NCBI GenBank assembly: GCA_024685495.1
Contig: JAIKVT010000076.1
Span: 1-37,898 of the forward strand
Length of the DNA: 37,898 bases
Reading direction: 5' to 3'
Source of the DNA: Lachnospiraceae bacterium
Lineage (GTDB): Bacteria; Bacillota; Clostridia; Lachnospirales; Lachnospiraceae
This document shows, in pieces, positions 8,999 through 17,827 of the stretch; the stretch's first letter is position 1, and every line of letters begins with the position of its first letter. The translations under genes were made by a program, and so were the position numbers. Below the pieces are notes generated by a model that had not been told where the DNA came from, did no database searches, and saw only the letters and a list, made by a program, of their open reading frames with translations.

Positions 8999-10378
8999 AT
9001 GAAAAAAAAGAGTGTATTATCAGGAATGATAGTGACAATTATCATCGTAGTAGCGCTTCTGCTTGTTTCGGCAGCGGTAAGTATTATTATTGAATTCTTA
9101 GGAACTGCTGTTATCAGCCCAATATTATCAATTATTATTGAGGCTGTTATTGTTGTAGTAGCAGTTGTAGTTGCTGTATTAGGACTTGTCAGTCATATGA
9201 AACAGTTAAGAGGTATTATAGCAAAGACTAATGATTACGTTAGTAAACTTGCTGTTGGTGATATTGACTGGGAAGTTGACGATGCAAATTACAGAGAGTA
9301 TGAAGATTTCGTTCAGAATATGAAAGAACTTGTAAAATCAACTAAGATTCAGGCAGATATGGCAAGAGACATGTCTAAGGGTGATTTTACTGTTGAATCT
9401 CACATCAGAGGTGAGAATGATGAACTTGGTATCGCACTTAGAGATCTAGTAGATGAGAATAATCAAGTGCTTGCAGAAGTTCAAGAATCAAGTATGTCAT
9501 TTACTGAAGGTGCTAAGGAAGTATCAGCTGCATCACAGGCTCTTGCACAGGGTTCTACAGAGCAGGCAAGTGCTGTTGAGGAGATTAATGCATCTATTAA
9601 AGATATTGCTAATAAGACTACAGCTAATGCTGAAGATGCTCGTAACATGGAATCAAGAGCACATAACATGTTAGAAGATGCAAGATTAGGTAAGCAGGCA
9701 GTTGACGGTGTTAACAGATCAATGAATGATATCAATGAATCATCTCATAATATCAGTAAAGTTATTAAGACAATTGATGATATCGCATTCCAGACAAATA
9801 TCTTAGCATTAAATGCCACAGTTGAGGCTGCAAGAGCAGGTGTTCACGGACGTGGATTTGCGGTTGTTGCAGAAGAAGTTAAGAACCTTGCAGAGCTTTC
9901 ATCTAATGCTGCTAAAGAGACAGCAGAACTTATACAACATGCCATTGACGTTGTAGAAGATGGTACTAACCAGGTTGATGAGATGACAGAAGCTATCGGT
10001 AAGATTTCAAATGGAATCGAAGAAATCTCAGGTACAGTATCTGCTGTTGCTACATCATCTGATGAGCAGGCAACTGCTATTGCACAGGTTAAACAGGCTA
10101 TCGGTCAGATTTCACAGGTTGTTCAGACAGATTCTGCTACAAGTCAGGAGTGTGCTGCTGCAGCTGAGACATTATCTAACCATGCACAAGGCTTAAGAGA
10201 TGTAATTGCAGGATTTAAACTTAAGAACGGTAATCCTGCATTCAGCGGTGGTGGATTAGGCTTCGGCGGTGGCCCTATCGGCGGCGGCTTCGGAGGCGGA
10301 GTATCTAACGACGCAATGTTTGATGATGTAGATAATGAGAGTATTATCTCATTAGAAGGAAATCTTGGTAAGTTTTAA
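8999..10378 (+). CDS. Methyl-accepting chemotaxis protein with closely spaced TM segments and a Gly-rich tail
   Basis: Signalling hairpin IDDIAFQTNILALNATVEAARAGVHGRGFAVVAEEVKNLA; hydrophobic N-terminus with almost no intervening loop; HAMP-like region; C-terminal GGGLGFGGGPIGGGFGGG. Confidence 0.92.
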   Translation: MKKKSVLSGMIVTIIIVVALLLVSAAVSIIIEFLGTAVISPILSIIIEAVIVVVAVVVAVLGLVSHMKQLRGIIAKTNDYVSKLAVGDIDWEVDDANYREYEDFVQNMKELVKSTKIQADMARDMSKGDFTVESHIRGENDELGIALRDLVDENNQVLAEVQESSMSFTEGAKEVSAASQALAQGSTEQASAVEEINASIKDIANKTTANAEDARNMESRAHNMLEDARLGKQAVDGVNRSMNDINESSHNISKVIKTIDDIAFQTNILALNATVEAARAGVHGRGFAVVAEEVKNLAELSSNAAKETAELIQHAIDVVEDGTNQVDEMTEAIGKISNGIEEISGTVSAVATSSDEQATAIAQVKQAIGQISQVVQTDSATSQECAAAAETLSNHAQGLRDVIAGFKLKNGNPAFSGGGLGFGGGPIGGGFGGGVSNDAMFDDVDNESIISLEGNLGKF

Positions 10379-10403
10379 TTGTAATATTTGATATACATAT
10401 ATT

Positions 10404-10439
10404 AAAGGTCTTGGTTGATTTATATCAACCAAGACCTTT
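10404..10439. terminator. Bidirectional intrinsic terminator between the convergent MCP and Hpt genes
   Basis: Perfect 16-bp stem AAAGGTCTTGGTTGAT / ATCAACCAAGACCTTT with T-run on + strand. Confidence 0.9.
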
Positions 10440-10458
10440 TTGGTGTCATTTCTACTCT

Positions 10459-10510
10459 GCATATAAATTTTTGCATATAAATTTTTGCATATAAATTTTT
10501 GAATATAAAT
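10459..10510. repeat. 14-bp AT-rich tandem repeat, three copies plus a partial fourth
   Basis: gcatataaattttt x3 (10459-10500) followed by gaatataaat... Confidence 0.9.
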
Positions 10511-10558
10511 TATTTAATTTGAATATCAGTTATTCAATAAAGAATACTTAATATATAA

Positions 10559-10900
10559 TTAATCAGCCAAAGCTTTCTTAAGACCTTCTAAACCTTCATC
10601 CATTTTCTCGATATAAGGAGTGTAATCTACATCCTGATTAGCGCGAAGAAGCTCAGTCATTTCTGCTACAGGCTCTTTAATGGGAGTAATCTCTAAGTTA
10701 GAGACGTTACCCTTTATGGCATGTGCATATCCGAAAGCAACTTCAAAATTCTTATTATTAATGCTTTCTTTTAAATCTTCAAATTCCGTCATTTGCGGTA
10801 CTTTATTGATAAGTTTTAAGAATAATGCTTCGTTGTTGACGCAACGCTTTAATGCCTGCTCGGTATCAACACCATATTCTTGTAATTTTTCCATTGACAT
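10559..10900 (-). CDS. Stand-alone Hpt-domain phosphotransfer protein
   Basis: FGYAHAIKGNVSNLEI Hpt motif; start preferred at 10900 (MSMEKLQEYG) behind GGAGGG rather than at 10915. Confidence 0.85.
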   Translation of the reverse strand: MSMEKLQEYGVDTEQALKRCVNNEALFLKLINKVPQMTEFEDLKESINNKNFEVAFGYAHAIKGNVSNLEITPIKEPVAEMTELLRANQDVDYTPYIEKMDEGLEGLKKALAD

Positions 10901-11082
10901 ATGTTTGCCCTCCATTTATTTGATTAATAAATATCATTTTTACATAATATTTGTATAAAAGCAAATTGTTTATTGTTTTTTTAATATTTTATCTATCAAT
11001 TTGTGAAAATTTTATGTATAATACTTATTGTGTGATTTTTTGAATTTATCAAAACTCGTTTTTAAAACAGAGGGATTTTATA

Positions 11083-12213
11083 ATGAGTGAAAATACAATT
11101 GAGAAGATAAATGATTCGAATGAGACATTAGACGAAAATGTCGATGAAGAGATTCGAAAAGAAGTTAAGGATAAAAAGAATATAAAGAGAAATGTTTTAG
11201 ATGTTCTTTTTCTTGTCCTGGTATTTGGTCTGACCTTATACGGAGTATTTAGAGGAGAGAATTTAAATCAGGTCTTAGAAGATATAAAGCAATGTGATCT
11301 TTATATATTAATTGTCCCCGGTATAATATGTGTTCTTGCATTTATTATGCTTGAGTCTGTAATCTTTAAGTATTTATTTAATACTTTAGGAATTAAGTTA
11401 AGACTTACAAGATGCTTTTTATATTCTTTTGTAGGATTTTTCTTCAGTGCCATAACACCTTCGGCATCCGGAGGACAGCCGGCTCAGTTAATCTTTATGA
11501 AGAAAGACAAGATATCCGTAGCACATTCGACACTTGTTCTTTTGCTTGTTACCATAGCATATAAATTAGTTCTTGTAGTACTTGGTGGAATCACACTTAT
11601 AATCAGGCCGAAGAAAATTATGGCTGCAGTTGAAGGTGTTGAATTCTGGGTATGGCTTGGAATTATTCTTAATGTTATTATAATTGCGGCTATGCTTATA
11701 CTTGTTTATGTGCCGTCTCTTGCAAGAAGCTTTATTTTAAAATGTGTAAGCTTCCTTAATAAGATTAGAATTCTTAAAGATAAAGAGAAATGGGTAAACA
11801 AGACTGAAGAAATGATGGAGAAGTATAAGGCTGCATCAAAGTATTTAAAGACTCATAAGATAGTTTTGTTTAATGCATTTCTTATATCAATTGTACAAAG
11901 AGTGGCGCTATTCTTTGTTACGGTTATAGTATACTGGTCATTCCATTTATCAGGAACATCAGTTATTGAGATACTTACACTTCAGTGTCTTATATCTGTC
12001 GGTGCGGATATGCTTCCGCTTCCCGGAGGTATGGGAATTACGGAGAGATTGTTCCTTGAAATGTTTGATGAAGCATTTGGTATGTTAGTACTTCCGGCTA
12101 TGATTCTTAGCAGAGGATTTAGTTATTACATACAGCTTCTTATCTGTGCAGTGATGACTGTTGTTGCATATTTGATCGTATTTAAGAAAAAGAAACGTAA
12201 GAAAAAGGAGTAG
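11083..12213 (+). CDS. Flippase-like / lysylphosphatidylglycerol synthase TM-domain family membrane protein
   Basis: Multi-TM; FFSAITPSASGGQPAQLIFMKKDKIS and LISVGADMLPLPGGMGITERLFLEMF are typical of the family. Confidence 0.8.
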   Translation: MSENTIEKINDSNETLDENVDEEIRKEVKDKKNIKRNVLDVLFLVLVFGLTLYGVFRGENLNQVLEDIKQCDLYILIVPGIICVLAFIMLESVIFKYLFNTLGIKLRLTRCFLYSFVGFFFSAITPSASGGQPAQLIFMKKDKISVAHSTLVLLLVTIAYKLVLVVLGGITLIIRPKKIMAAVEGVEFWVWLGIILNVIIIAAMLILVYVPSLARSFILKCVSFLNKIRILKDKEKWVNKTEEMMEKYKAASKYLKTHKIVLFNAFLISIVQRVALFFVTVIVYWSFHLSGTSVIEILTLQCLISVGADMLPLPGGMGITERLFLEMFDEAFGMLVLPAMILSRGFSYYIQLLICAVMTVVAYLIVFKKKKRKKKE

Positions 12214-12219
12214 AGAAAA

Positions 12220-12915
12220 ATGATAGGATTTTATGATTATACGGTTATAACATCATATCTTGGAGTAATATCAGCCGTTATCGGTATGATAGAAGCTTGT
12301 AACGGAAGATTTCTTGTTGCAATTATCTGTCTTGCATTTTCGGGAATGTGTGACACACTTGATGGCAAGATAGCAAGAACAAAAAAAGACAGAACAGAGC
12401 AGGAGAAGAACTTTGGAATACAATTAGATTCACTTTGTGATGTTATTTGTTTCGGAGTATTTCCTGTAGTTATGGCATATAACATGGGAATGAAAAAGCC
12501 TCTTGGTATTGCAATTCTTTGTGTATATCTTGTATGTGCCGTTATCAGACTTGCATATTTTAATGTTATGGAAGAAGAAAGGGTTACAAAGAATCCTACG
12601 GCTAAGAAAGTATACTTTGGAGTACCTATAACGACTATATCAGTTACCATGTCCCTTGCATATGTTGTTGGAATACTTATTCCGCCTACAGCATTTTCTA
12701 TTGTACTTCATATCCTTTTGGTAATTCAGTCTTTTTGCTTTATTATCAATATTAAGATTCCAAAGCCAAATATGTGGCTTATATTTGCAATTGTACTTGT
12801 TGTAATAATACTTCTTGTTACAATCTTAGTATTAGCAAAGATGCATATTATTAATGTTCACGAAATTGGTGAAAATGTTACTGCATTAAGTGAGTCATAT
12901 ACTATGTTGTGCTAA
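12220..12915 (+). CDS. pssA: CDP-diacylglycerol--serine O-phosphatidyltransferase
   Basis: CDP-alcohol phosphotransferase motif: CDTLDGKIARTKKDRTEQEKNFGIQLDSLCDVICFG; multiple TM; next to psd. Confidence 0.88.
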   Translation: MIGFYDYTVITSYLGVISAVIGMIEACNGRFLVAIICLAFSGMCDTLDGKIARTKKDRTEQEKNFGIQLDSLCDVICFGVFPVVMAYNMGMKKPLGIAILCVYLVCAVIRLAYFNVMEEERVTKNPTAKKVYFGVPITTISVTMSLAYVVGILIPPTAFSIVLHILLVIQSFCFIINIKIPKPNMWLIFAIVLVVIILLVTILVLAKMHIINVHEIGENVTALSESYTMLC

Positions 12916-12949
12916 TTACCACTTTAATTTGAATATTTATGTAGTTTAT

Positions 12950-12979
12950 ATGGGCTGTGCCGAGTGTTTCGACACAGTC
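12950..12979. terminator. Probable intrinsic terminator downstream of pssA
   Basis: Imperfect inverted repeat gggctgtgccga...cgacacagtct followed by a T-rich stretch. Confidence 0.45.
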
Positions 12980-12999
12980 TGTTTATTTGTAAATATTTT

Positions 13000-13027
13000 T
13001 TGAAAAACTGTTATTTTATTGTATAAT
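13000..13027 (+). promoter_or_regulatory. Sigma-A-type promoter for psd
   Basis: TTGAAA (13000-13005), 16-nt spacer, TATAAT (13022-13027). Confidence 0.5.
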
Positions 13028-13059
13028 ATATAATAATATACACGTGAGAGGATATAACT

Positions 13060-13926
13060 ATGAAATATGCATTAAGAGACGGTAATATTATTACTCCTGA
13101 TGATTCACAGGATAGATTTTTAGAGAAGCTATATACAACCGGGTTTGGACTTAAAATTCTTGATATTATAATCCAACCTGTTATATCTAAAATCGGCGGA
13201 TTTATAATGAGTTTGCCTATATCGAAATTTTTTATAAAGTCATTTATAAAAAAGAATGAAATTGATATGAGTCAATATGAAGAGGTTAATTATAATTGTT
13301 ATAATGATTTCTTTACACGTAAAATTAAAAGTGGTGCAAGAAGTATTGACATGGATCCGGCTCATCTTATAAGTCCTTGTGACAGTAAGCTGACTGTTTA
13401 TGATATAGACGATAATTGTATTCTTCCTATTAAGGGAACGAATTATAACATTTTTTCTCTTTTGAGAGACAGAAAATTAGCCGATAAATATCGTGGTGGT
13501 AAAGCTTTAGTATTTCGTCTTACGGTTGATGATTATCACAGATATATCTATGTTGATAACGGAGCTAAGAGCAGTAACCGTACAGTAGAAGGTGTATTTC
13601 ATACAGTAAACCCTATTGCTGCAAGCACATTTCCCATATATAGGGAAAACCATCGTGAGTATACGATGTTAAGGACGGATAATTTTGGAGATGTGATACA
13701 GTTAGAAGTTGGGGCGTTAATGGTAGGTAAGATTCGTAATTACCATTATATTGGCAAAGTATCAAGAGGTGAAGAGAAGGGATACTTTGAATTCGGAGGC
13801 TCTACTATTGTTGTGCTTCTTGAGAAAGATAAAGCGGTTATTGATGAGGATATTATTAATAATACTGCGAAAGATATTGAAACAAGGGTTCTTATGGGGG
13901 AGAGAATAGGTTGTAAAATGAAATAA
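13060..13926 (+). CDS. psd: Phosphatidylserine decarboxylase proenzyme
   Basis: YNDFFTRKIKSGARSID, ISPCDSKLTVY, RLTVDDYHRYIYVDNG, and FEFGGSTIVVLLEKD cleavage-site region (GGST variant). Confidence 0.93.
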   Translation: MKYALRDGNIITPDDSQDRFLEKLYTTGFGLKILDIIIQPVISKIGGFIMSLPISKFFIKSFIKKNEIDMSQYEEVNYNCYNDFFTRKIKSGARSIDMDPAHLISPCDSKLTVYDIDDNCILPIKGTNYNIFSLLRDRKLADKYRGGKALVFRLTVDDYHRYIYVDNGAKSSNRTVEGVFHTVNPIAASTFPIYRENHREYTMLRTDNFGDVIQLEVGALMVGKIRNYHYIGKVSRGEEKGYFEFGGSTIVVLLEKDKAVIDEDIINNTAKDIETRVLMGERIGCKMK

Positions 13927-13934
13927 GAGGTTCT

Positions 13935-14366
13935 ATGGAAAAAATCGAATTGACAAAATTCCTGATTGATAAATTCAATGAGAGAAATAACGAAGTTGAA
14001 TATAAAGAGGGTGAAATTGGATTTGTTGTTAATAATGTAGCTCTTCCCAATAAACATGATGTTGTCAGTGCCAGTTTTAGTGTGGGCGGCAATGATGTTA
14101 CGCATGTTGTTCGATTTGTTATTAAGTTTCCGGTATCTTCAAAGAGTGATTTTAATACTTTTAATGATGCTGTGAATAGAGTTAGTTCATCTATCACTAC
14201 CGGAAAATATTTTTTGGAAGGGCAGGGTAACGACGCAATGTTTTGCTCTTCTTATGATGCGACTTTTTTTAATACTAAGTTTGAGAAAATGAATGTTGAA
14301 CGAACTATGATGTTTATGTTTGATTCGCTTCTTTTAGAATATTCAGATATTCTTAAGACTATATAG
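13935..14366 (+). CDS. Hypothetical protein, 143 aa
   Basis: Complete ORF in an operon-like position between psd and the GGDEF gene; no family recognised. Confidence 0.65.
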   Translation: MEKIELTKFLIDKFNERNNEVEYKEGEIGFVVNNVALPNKHDVVSASFSVGGNDVTHVVRFVIKFPVSSKSDFNTFNDAVNRVSSSITTGKYFLEGQGNDAMFCSSYDATFFNTKFEKMNVERTMMFMFDSLLLEYSDILKTI

Positions 14367-14382
14367 TTTAGAGGTAACCACA

Positions 14383-16443
14383 GTGAAGACAATTGCCATT
14401 ATGATTGGAAATAATCAATCTGAATATATCAAGGCTCTTATGAATGAATTTGATGTTCAGTCTAAGAAGCTTGGTGTCAGATTGATATTTTTATCGGGAT
14501 ACAGAGTCATAGATGAGTGTCAGGATGATTCTGTAAAAGAAAACAATACAAAAGGTGAGATTAATAATTATCAATTCTCTACTATATATGATTATGTTGG
14601 TTATGCAGGCTGTGATGCTTGCATAGTATGCTATGGGCCTATAAGTGGAGTGCCCGGTGCACCATCAATAGATGATATACTTGAATTAACAGCCAATATT
14701 CCTACGATGTTTCTTGAAGACAGAGCAGATGGAGCACCATATATTATATGTGATAATTATAATTCCATGCGTGAAATGGTTAGTCATCTTGTGGTTGAAC
14801 ATGGGTATAAAAATATTGCATTTCTTGCCGGCCCAAAAGGTAACTATAGCTCTGAGCTGCGTCTCAAGGCGTATAGAGATGTCTTGTCGGATAATAATAT
14901 AGATGTTGATGATAAACTGATTGCTTACGGTGATTATACAATAAGAGTTAAATCTATAGTTGAAAGCCTCATAGATAATAATCCGGATATTGAGGCTATT
15001 TGTTGTGCAAATGATAATATGGCCAGAGCCTGCTACAATGTATGTGCTAAAAGAGGCCTTGTTGTTGGTAAGGATATTGCAATTACCGGATTTGATAACA
15101 GTGATATTTCTTCTAAGTTGGTACCGGCACTTTCTACTGTTAATCATGATGGAAGAGCCATAGTATCTAAGGCTTTGGATATGGCTATTAATCTATCTGA
15201 TGGCAAGCCTGTTGACAGTGTTGAACATCCGGCTCAATCGATGATAAGATGTTCTTGCGGTTGTAATAATGAACAGGTTGATGAAGATAAGAATTTGACA
15301 TTATTTACAGAGGTTTTTGCTAACGAAAATATTAATGACTATAATATTAATAACGAAGAATTAAAAGAAATAACAGTAGCCCTTGCTAAAGAGAATGAAC
15401 ATCTTAAGAGCAGATTTTGGGACGTGTCATTTTTTGTAAGAGAATTTATAGAAAATAATGTTAAAACAGACAAATATTTTGAAAAATTATTTATAAGGCT
15501 TCGTGAAAGCGGACTTAGCAATGCTTATTTCTTTGTTCATAAGACGCCGTTAATATATGAATCAGACGAATTAGGCGGGGAAGATAAGAATTATAAAAAG
15601 CATATGTATTTTGCCGGAGGATTTAATGACGAAGGAAGTACAATTATTCCTGTTAAAGAATGGCATCATTATCAGATCTCACATAGAAAAGGGTTTAATC
15701 AATTCCTGCCTGAATATGATAAGAAAGGTAATTTTCACACATATGTACTTTTTGCAGGCGAATCTCAATATGGAGTAATGTTGTCAGAAGCGGAAGTGTC
15801 TGATAATGAATTCTTACTTTATATAAGCCTTCAGATCAGTAATCTGCTACATATATTTAACCTTAAGACAAGGGAAGAAGCCGTTATACAGGAAATGGAG
15901 CGTTCAATTGAACGTGTCAAAGAATCTAATCAGATTTTAAGCTTTATATCGAGATATGACGAACTTACCAAGATTCTTAACAGGCGTGGTTTTATGGAAC
16001 AGGCGTTAGCTACTATTCATAGAATTAAAGGTCGTGAAGCCATGATTATGTTTGCAGATTTAGATCATCTTAAAGAGATAAATGATTGCTTTGGTCATGG
16101 CGACGGAGATTTTGCAATTACATCTGCAGCTAAATTATTAAAAGGTCTTATGCCACGTGATGGCTTTGTTGCAAGAATAGGTGGAGATGAATTTGTTGCA
16201 TTTATTCCTGTGCCCGGTGATGTTGAAGCAAAAGATCATATGAAGAATATTAAGGACAAATTAAAAGAAGCAATGTTCTTATTTAATCTCACATGTAATA
16301 AACCGTATTTTGTTGAATTATCATCAGGCTTTCATTCGTTTGTATGCGAAGCAGATATGGACCTTGCAAAAATTATTGCAAGTTCAGATGAGGTTCTTTA
16401 CGAAGATAAGCAAAAGAGAAGAGAATCTATTAAAAAAGGCTGA
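14383..16443 (+). CDS. Cytoplasmic LacI-type ligand-binding domain fused to GGDEF diguanylate cyclase
   Basis: GTG start; N-terminal ~300 aa LacI/PBP1-like (VEHGYKNIAFLAGPKGNYSSELRLKAY; AICCANDNMARACYNV; ITGFDNSDISSKLVPALSTV) without HTH; C-terminal FADLDHLKEIND and RIGGDEFVAFIP. Confidence 0.9.
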   Translation: MKTIAIMIGNNQSEYIKALMNEFDVQSKKLGVRLIFLSGYRVIDECQDDSVKENNTKGEINNYQFSTIYDYVGYAGCDACIVCYGPISGVPGAPSIDDILELTANIPTMFLEDRADGAPYIICDNYNSMREMVSHLVVEHGYKNIAFLAGPKGNYSSELRLKAYRDVLSDNNIDVDDKLIAYGDYTIRVKSIVESLIDNNPDIEAICCANDNMARACYNVCAKRGLVVGKDIAITGFDNSDISSKLVPALSTVNHDGRAIVSKALDMAINLSDGKPVDSVEHPAQSMIRCSCGCNNEQVDEDKNLTLFTEVFANENINDYNINNEELKEITVALAKENEHLKSRFWDVSFFVREFIENNVKTDKYFEKLFIRLRESGLSNAYFFVHKTPLIYESDELGGEDKNYKKHMYFAGGFNDEGSTIIPVKEWHHYQISHRKGFNQFLPEYDKKGNFHTYVLFAGESQYGVMLSEAEVSDNEFLLYISLQISNLLHIFNLKTREEAVIQEMERSIERVKESNQILSFISRYDELTKILNRRGFMEQALATIHRIKGREAMIMFADLDHLKEINDCFGHGDGDFAITSAAKLLKGLMPRDGFVARIGGDEFVAFIPVPGDVEAKDHMKNIKDKLKEAMFLFNLTCNKPYFVELSSGFHSFVCEADMDLAKIIASSDEVLYEDKQKRRESIKKG

Positions 16444-16465
16444 TTAGAATTAAGAAGGACTTATA

Positions 16466-17086
16466 ATGGAAGATGTTAGAGTTATCACCGTAAGTGGATT
16501 TGCATTTGAAAATCCCCAGATGGGTGAAGAAGCATTAAAAGAGCAAGAGGCAATTGAATATGTCAATAAACAGCTCGATTTTGATAATATACAATCTCTT
16601 TTAACATTATATAATCAAATGGTTACAAGGAGAATGTTTCATACAGAAGTCGGTTATGTATATCTTAAAAATATACAGGATTATTTGATGAAATCGAATG
16701 TCGATCCGGCTAATATTGAATCAATTCCCGTGAATCTTGATTATGAAATTGATTCAAATGAAGAAATTGCTTCGAATAAACAAAATGAAAAAATAGAATC
16801 AAGATCCAATCAAAGTTCGGAATATAAGGACAATATTAAGTTTAAAAATAAAGAAAAGAAGCTAATAGAAAAACTTAATAAATATAAAAAATTAACCATA
16901 TCTTTTATTACAATTTCTATTGTCCTTGTAATTACTGTAGTTGCTATGTTTATTGTGGCAAATACAAGCAATAATCCTACAATACTTAATTATGAAGAAG
17001 TAATCCAGGATAAATATGCTTCATGGGAGCAGGATTTGCAAAGGCGCGAGGCTGAGCTTTCTAAAACGACTAAAGCGCAACAATAA
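16466..17086 (+). CDS. Hypothetical single-TM protein, 206 aa
   Basis: Globular N-terminus, Lys/Asn-rich linker, TM segment (ISFITISIVLVITVVAMFIVA), short Glu/Arg-rich C-terminus. Confidence 0.65.
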   Translation: MEDVRVITVSGFAFENPQMGEEALKEQEAIEYVNKQLDFDNIQSLLTLYNQMVTRRMFHTEVGYVYLKNIQDYLMKSNVDPANIESIPVNLDYEIDSNEEIASNKQNEKIESRSNQSSEYKDNIKFKNKEKKLIEKLNKYKKLTISFITISIVLVITVVAMFIVANTSNNPTILNYEEVIQDKYASWEQDLQRREAELSKTTKAQQ

Positions 17087-17121
17087 AAAAGTTTTCTAAA
17101 ACGACGAAAGCGCAACAATAA
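17058..17121. repeat. 35-bp-period tandem duplication of the 3' end and stop codon of ORF16466
   Basis: tttctaaaacgactaaagcgcaacaataa (17058-17086) and tttctaaaacgacgaaagcgcaacaataa (17093-17121), 28/29 identical. Confidence 0.95.
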
Positions 17122-17152
17122 ATGTGTTAAAAAATAAAAATGAGGAAGAAAA

Positions 17153-17827
17153 ATGGCAGCAAAAATACTTATAGCAGATGATGAAAGCAGAATAAGAAAA
17201 TTAGTTAGTGACTATATGACAAAGGAAGGTTATGAAGTAGCCCAAGCAAGTGACGGACAGGAAGCATTAGATAAATTTTATGCTGAAAAACCCGACATTG
17301 TTATACTTGATGTAATGATGCCTGAGTATAACGGGTATGAGGTGTGCGAAGAGATAAGAGATACGTCTGATACACCTATTATTATCCTTACTGCTAAAGA
17401 TACAGAAAAAGATGAGCTTAACGGATTTTCAAAAGGTGCTGATGAGTATATCTCTAAACCATTTAGTCCGAAGATTTTAGTGGCAAGAGTTAATGCACTT
17501 CTTAGAAGAAGCAACGTAATAGGTGAAGAGACAATGCTTGAAGCCGGTGAAATTATGGTGGACATTAATGCTCATACTGTTACCGTTCATGGCAAGAATT
17601 TAGAGTTGTCTGTTAAGGAATTTGAGTTGCTTTGCTTTTTTATCAATAATCAGGGAATTGCATTATCAAGAGAAAAGATTCTTGATAATGTATGGGATTA
17701 TGACTACTTTGGTGATGCCAGAACAGTTGATACCCATGTTAAGAAATTACGTGCCAAATTAAAGGATTACGGCAAGTATATTCATACAATATGGGGAATG
17801 GGGTATAAGTTTGAGGTCGAAAAATAA
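17153..17827 (+). CDS. OmpR/PhoB-family response regulator
   Basis: ILIADDESRIRKLVSDYM, VILDVMMPEYNGYEV, YISKPFSPKILVARVNALLRR; winged-helix ELSVKEFELLCFFINNQGIALSREKILDNVWDYDYFGDARTVDTHVKKLRAKL. Confidence 0.95.
   Translation: MAAKILIADDESRIRKLVSDYMTKEGYEVAQASDGQEALDKFYAEKPDIVILDVMMPEYNGYEVCEEIRDTSDTPIIILTAKDTEKDELNGFSKGADEYISKPFSPKILVARVNALLRRSNVIGEETMLEAGEIMVDINAHTVTVHGKNLELSVKEFELLCFFINNQGIALSREKILDNVWDYDYFGDARTVDTHVKKLRAKLKDYGKYIHTIWGMGYKFEVEK

Noticed and set aside
12237-12650. 137-aa antisense ORF within pssA
   Set aside because: Overlaps a strongly supported CDP-alcohol phosphotransferase; no independent evidence.
14686-15147. 153-aa antisense ORF within the GGDEF gene
   Set aside because: Ile/Asn-rich, no domain features, fully inside a well-supported CDS.
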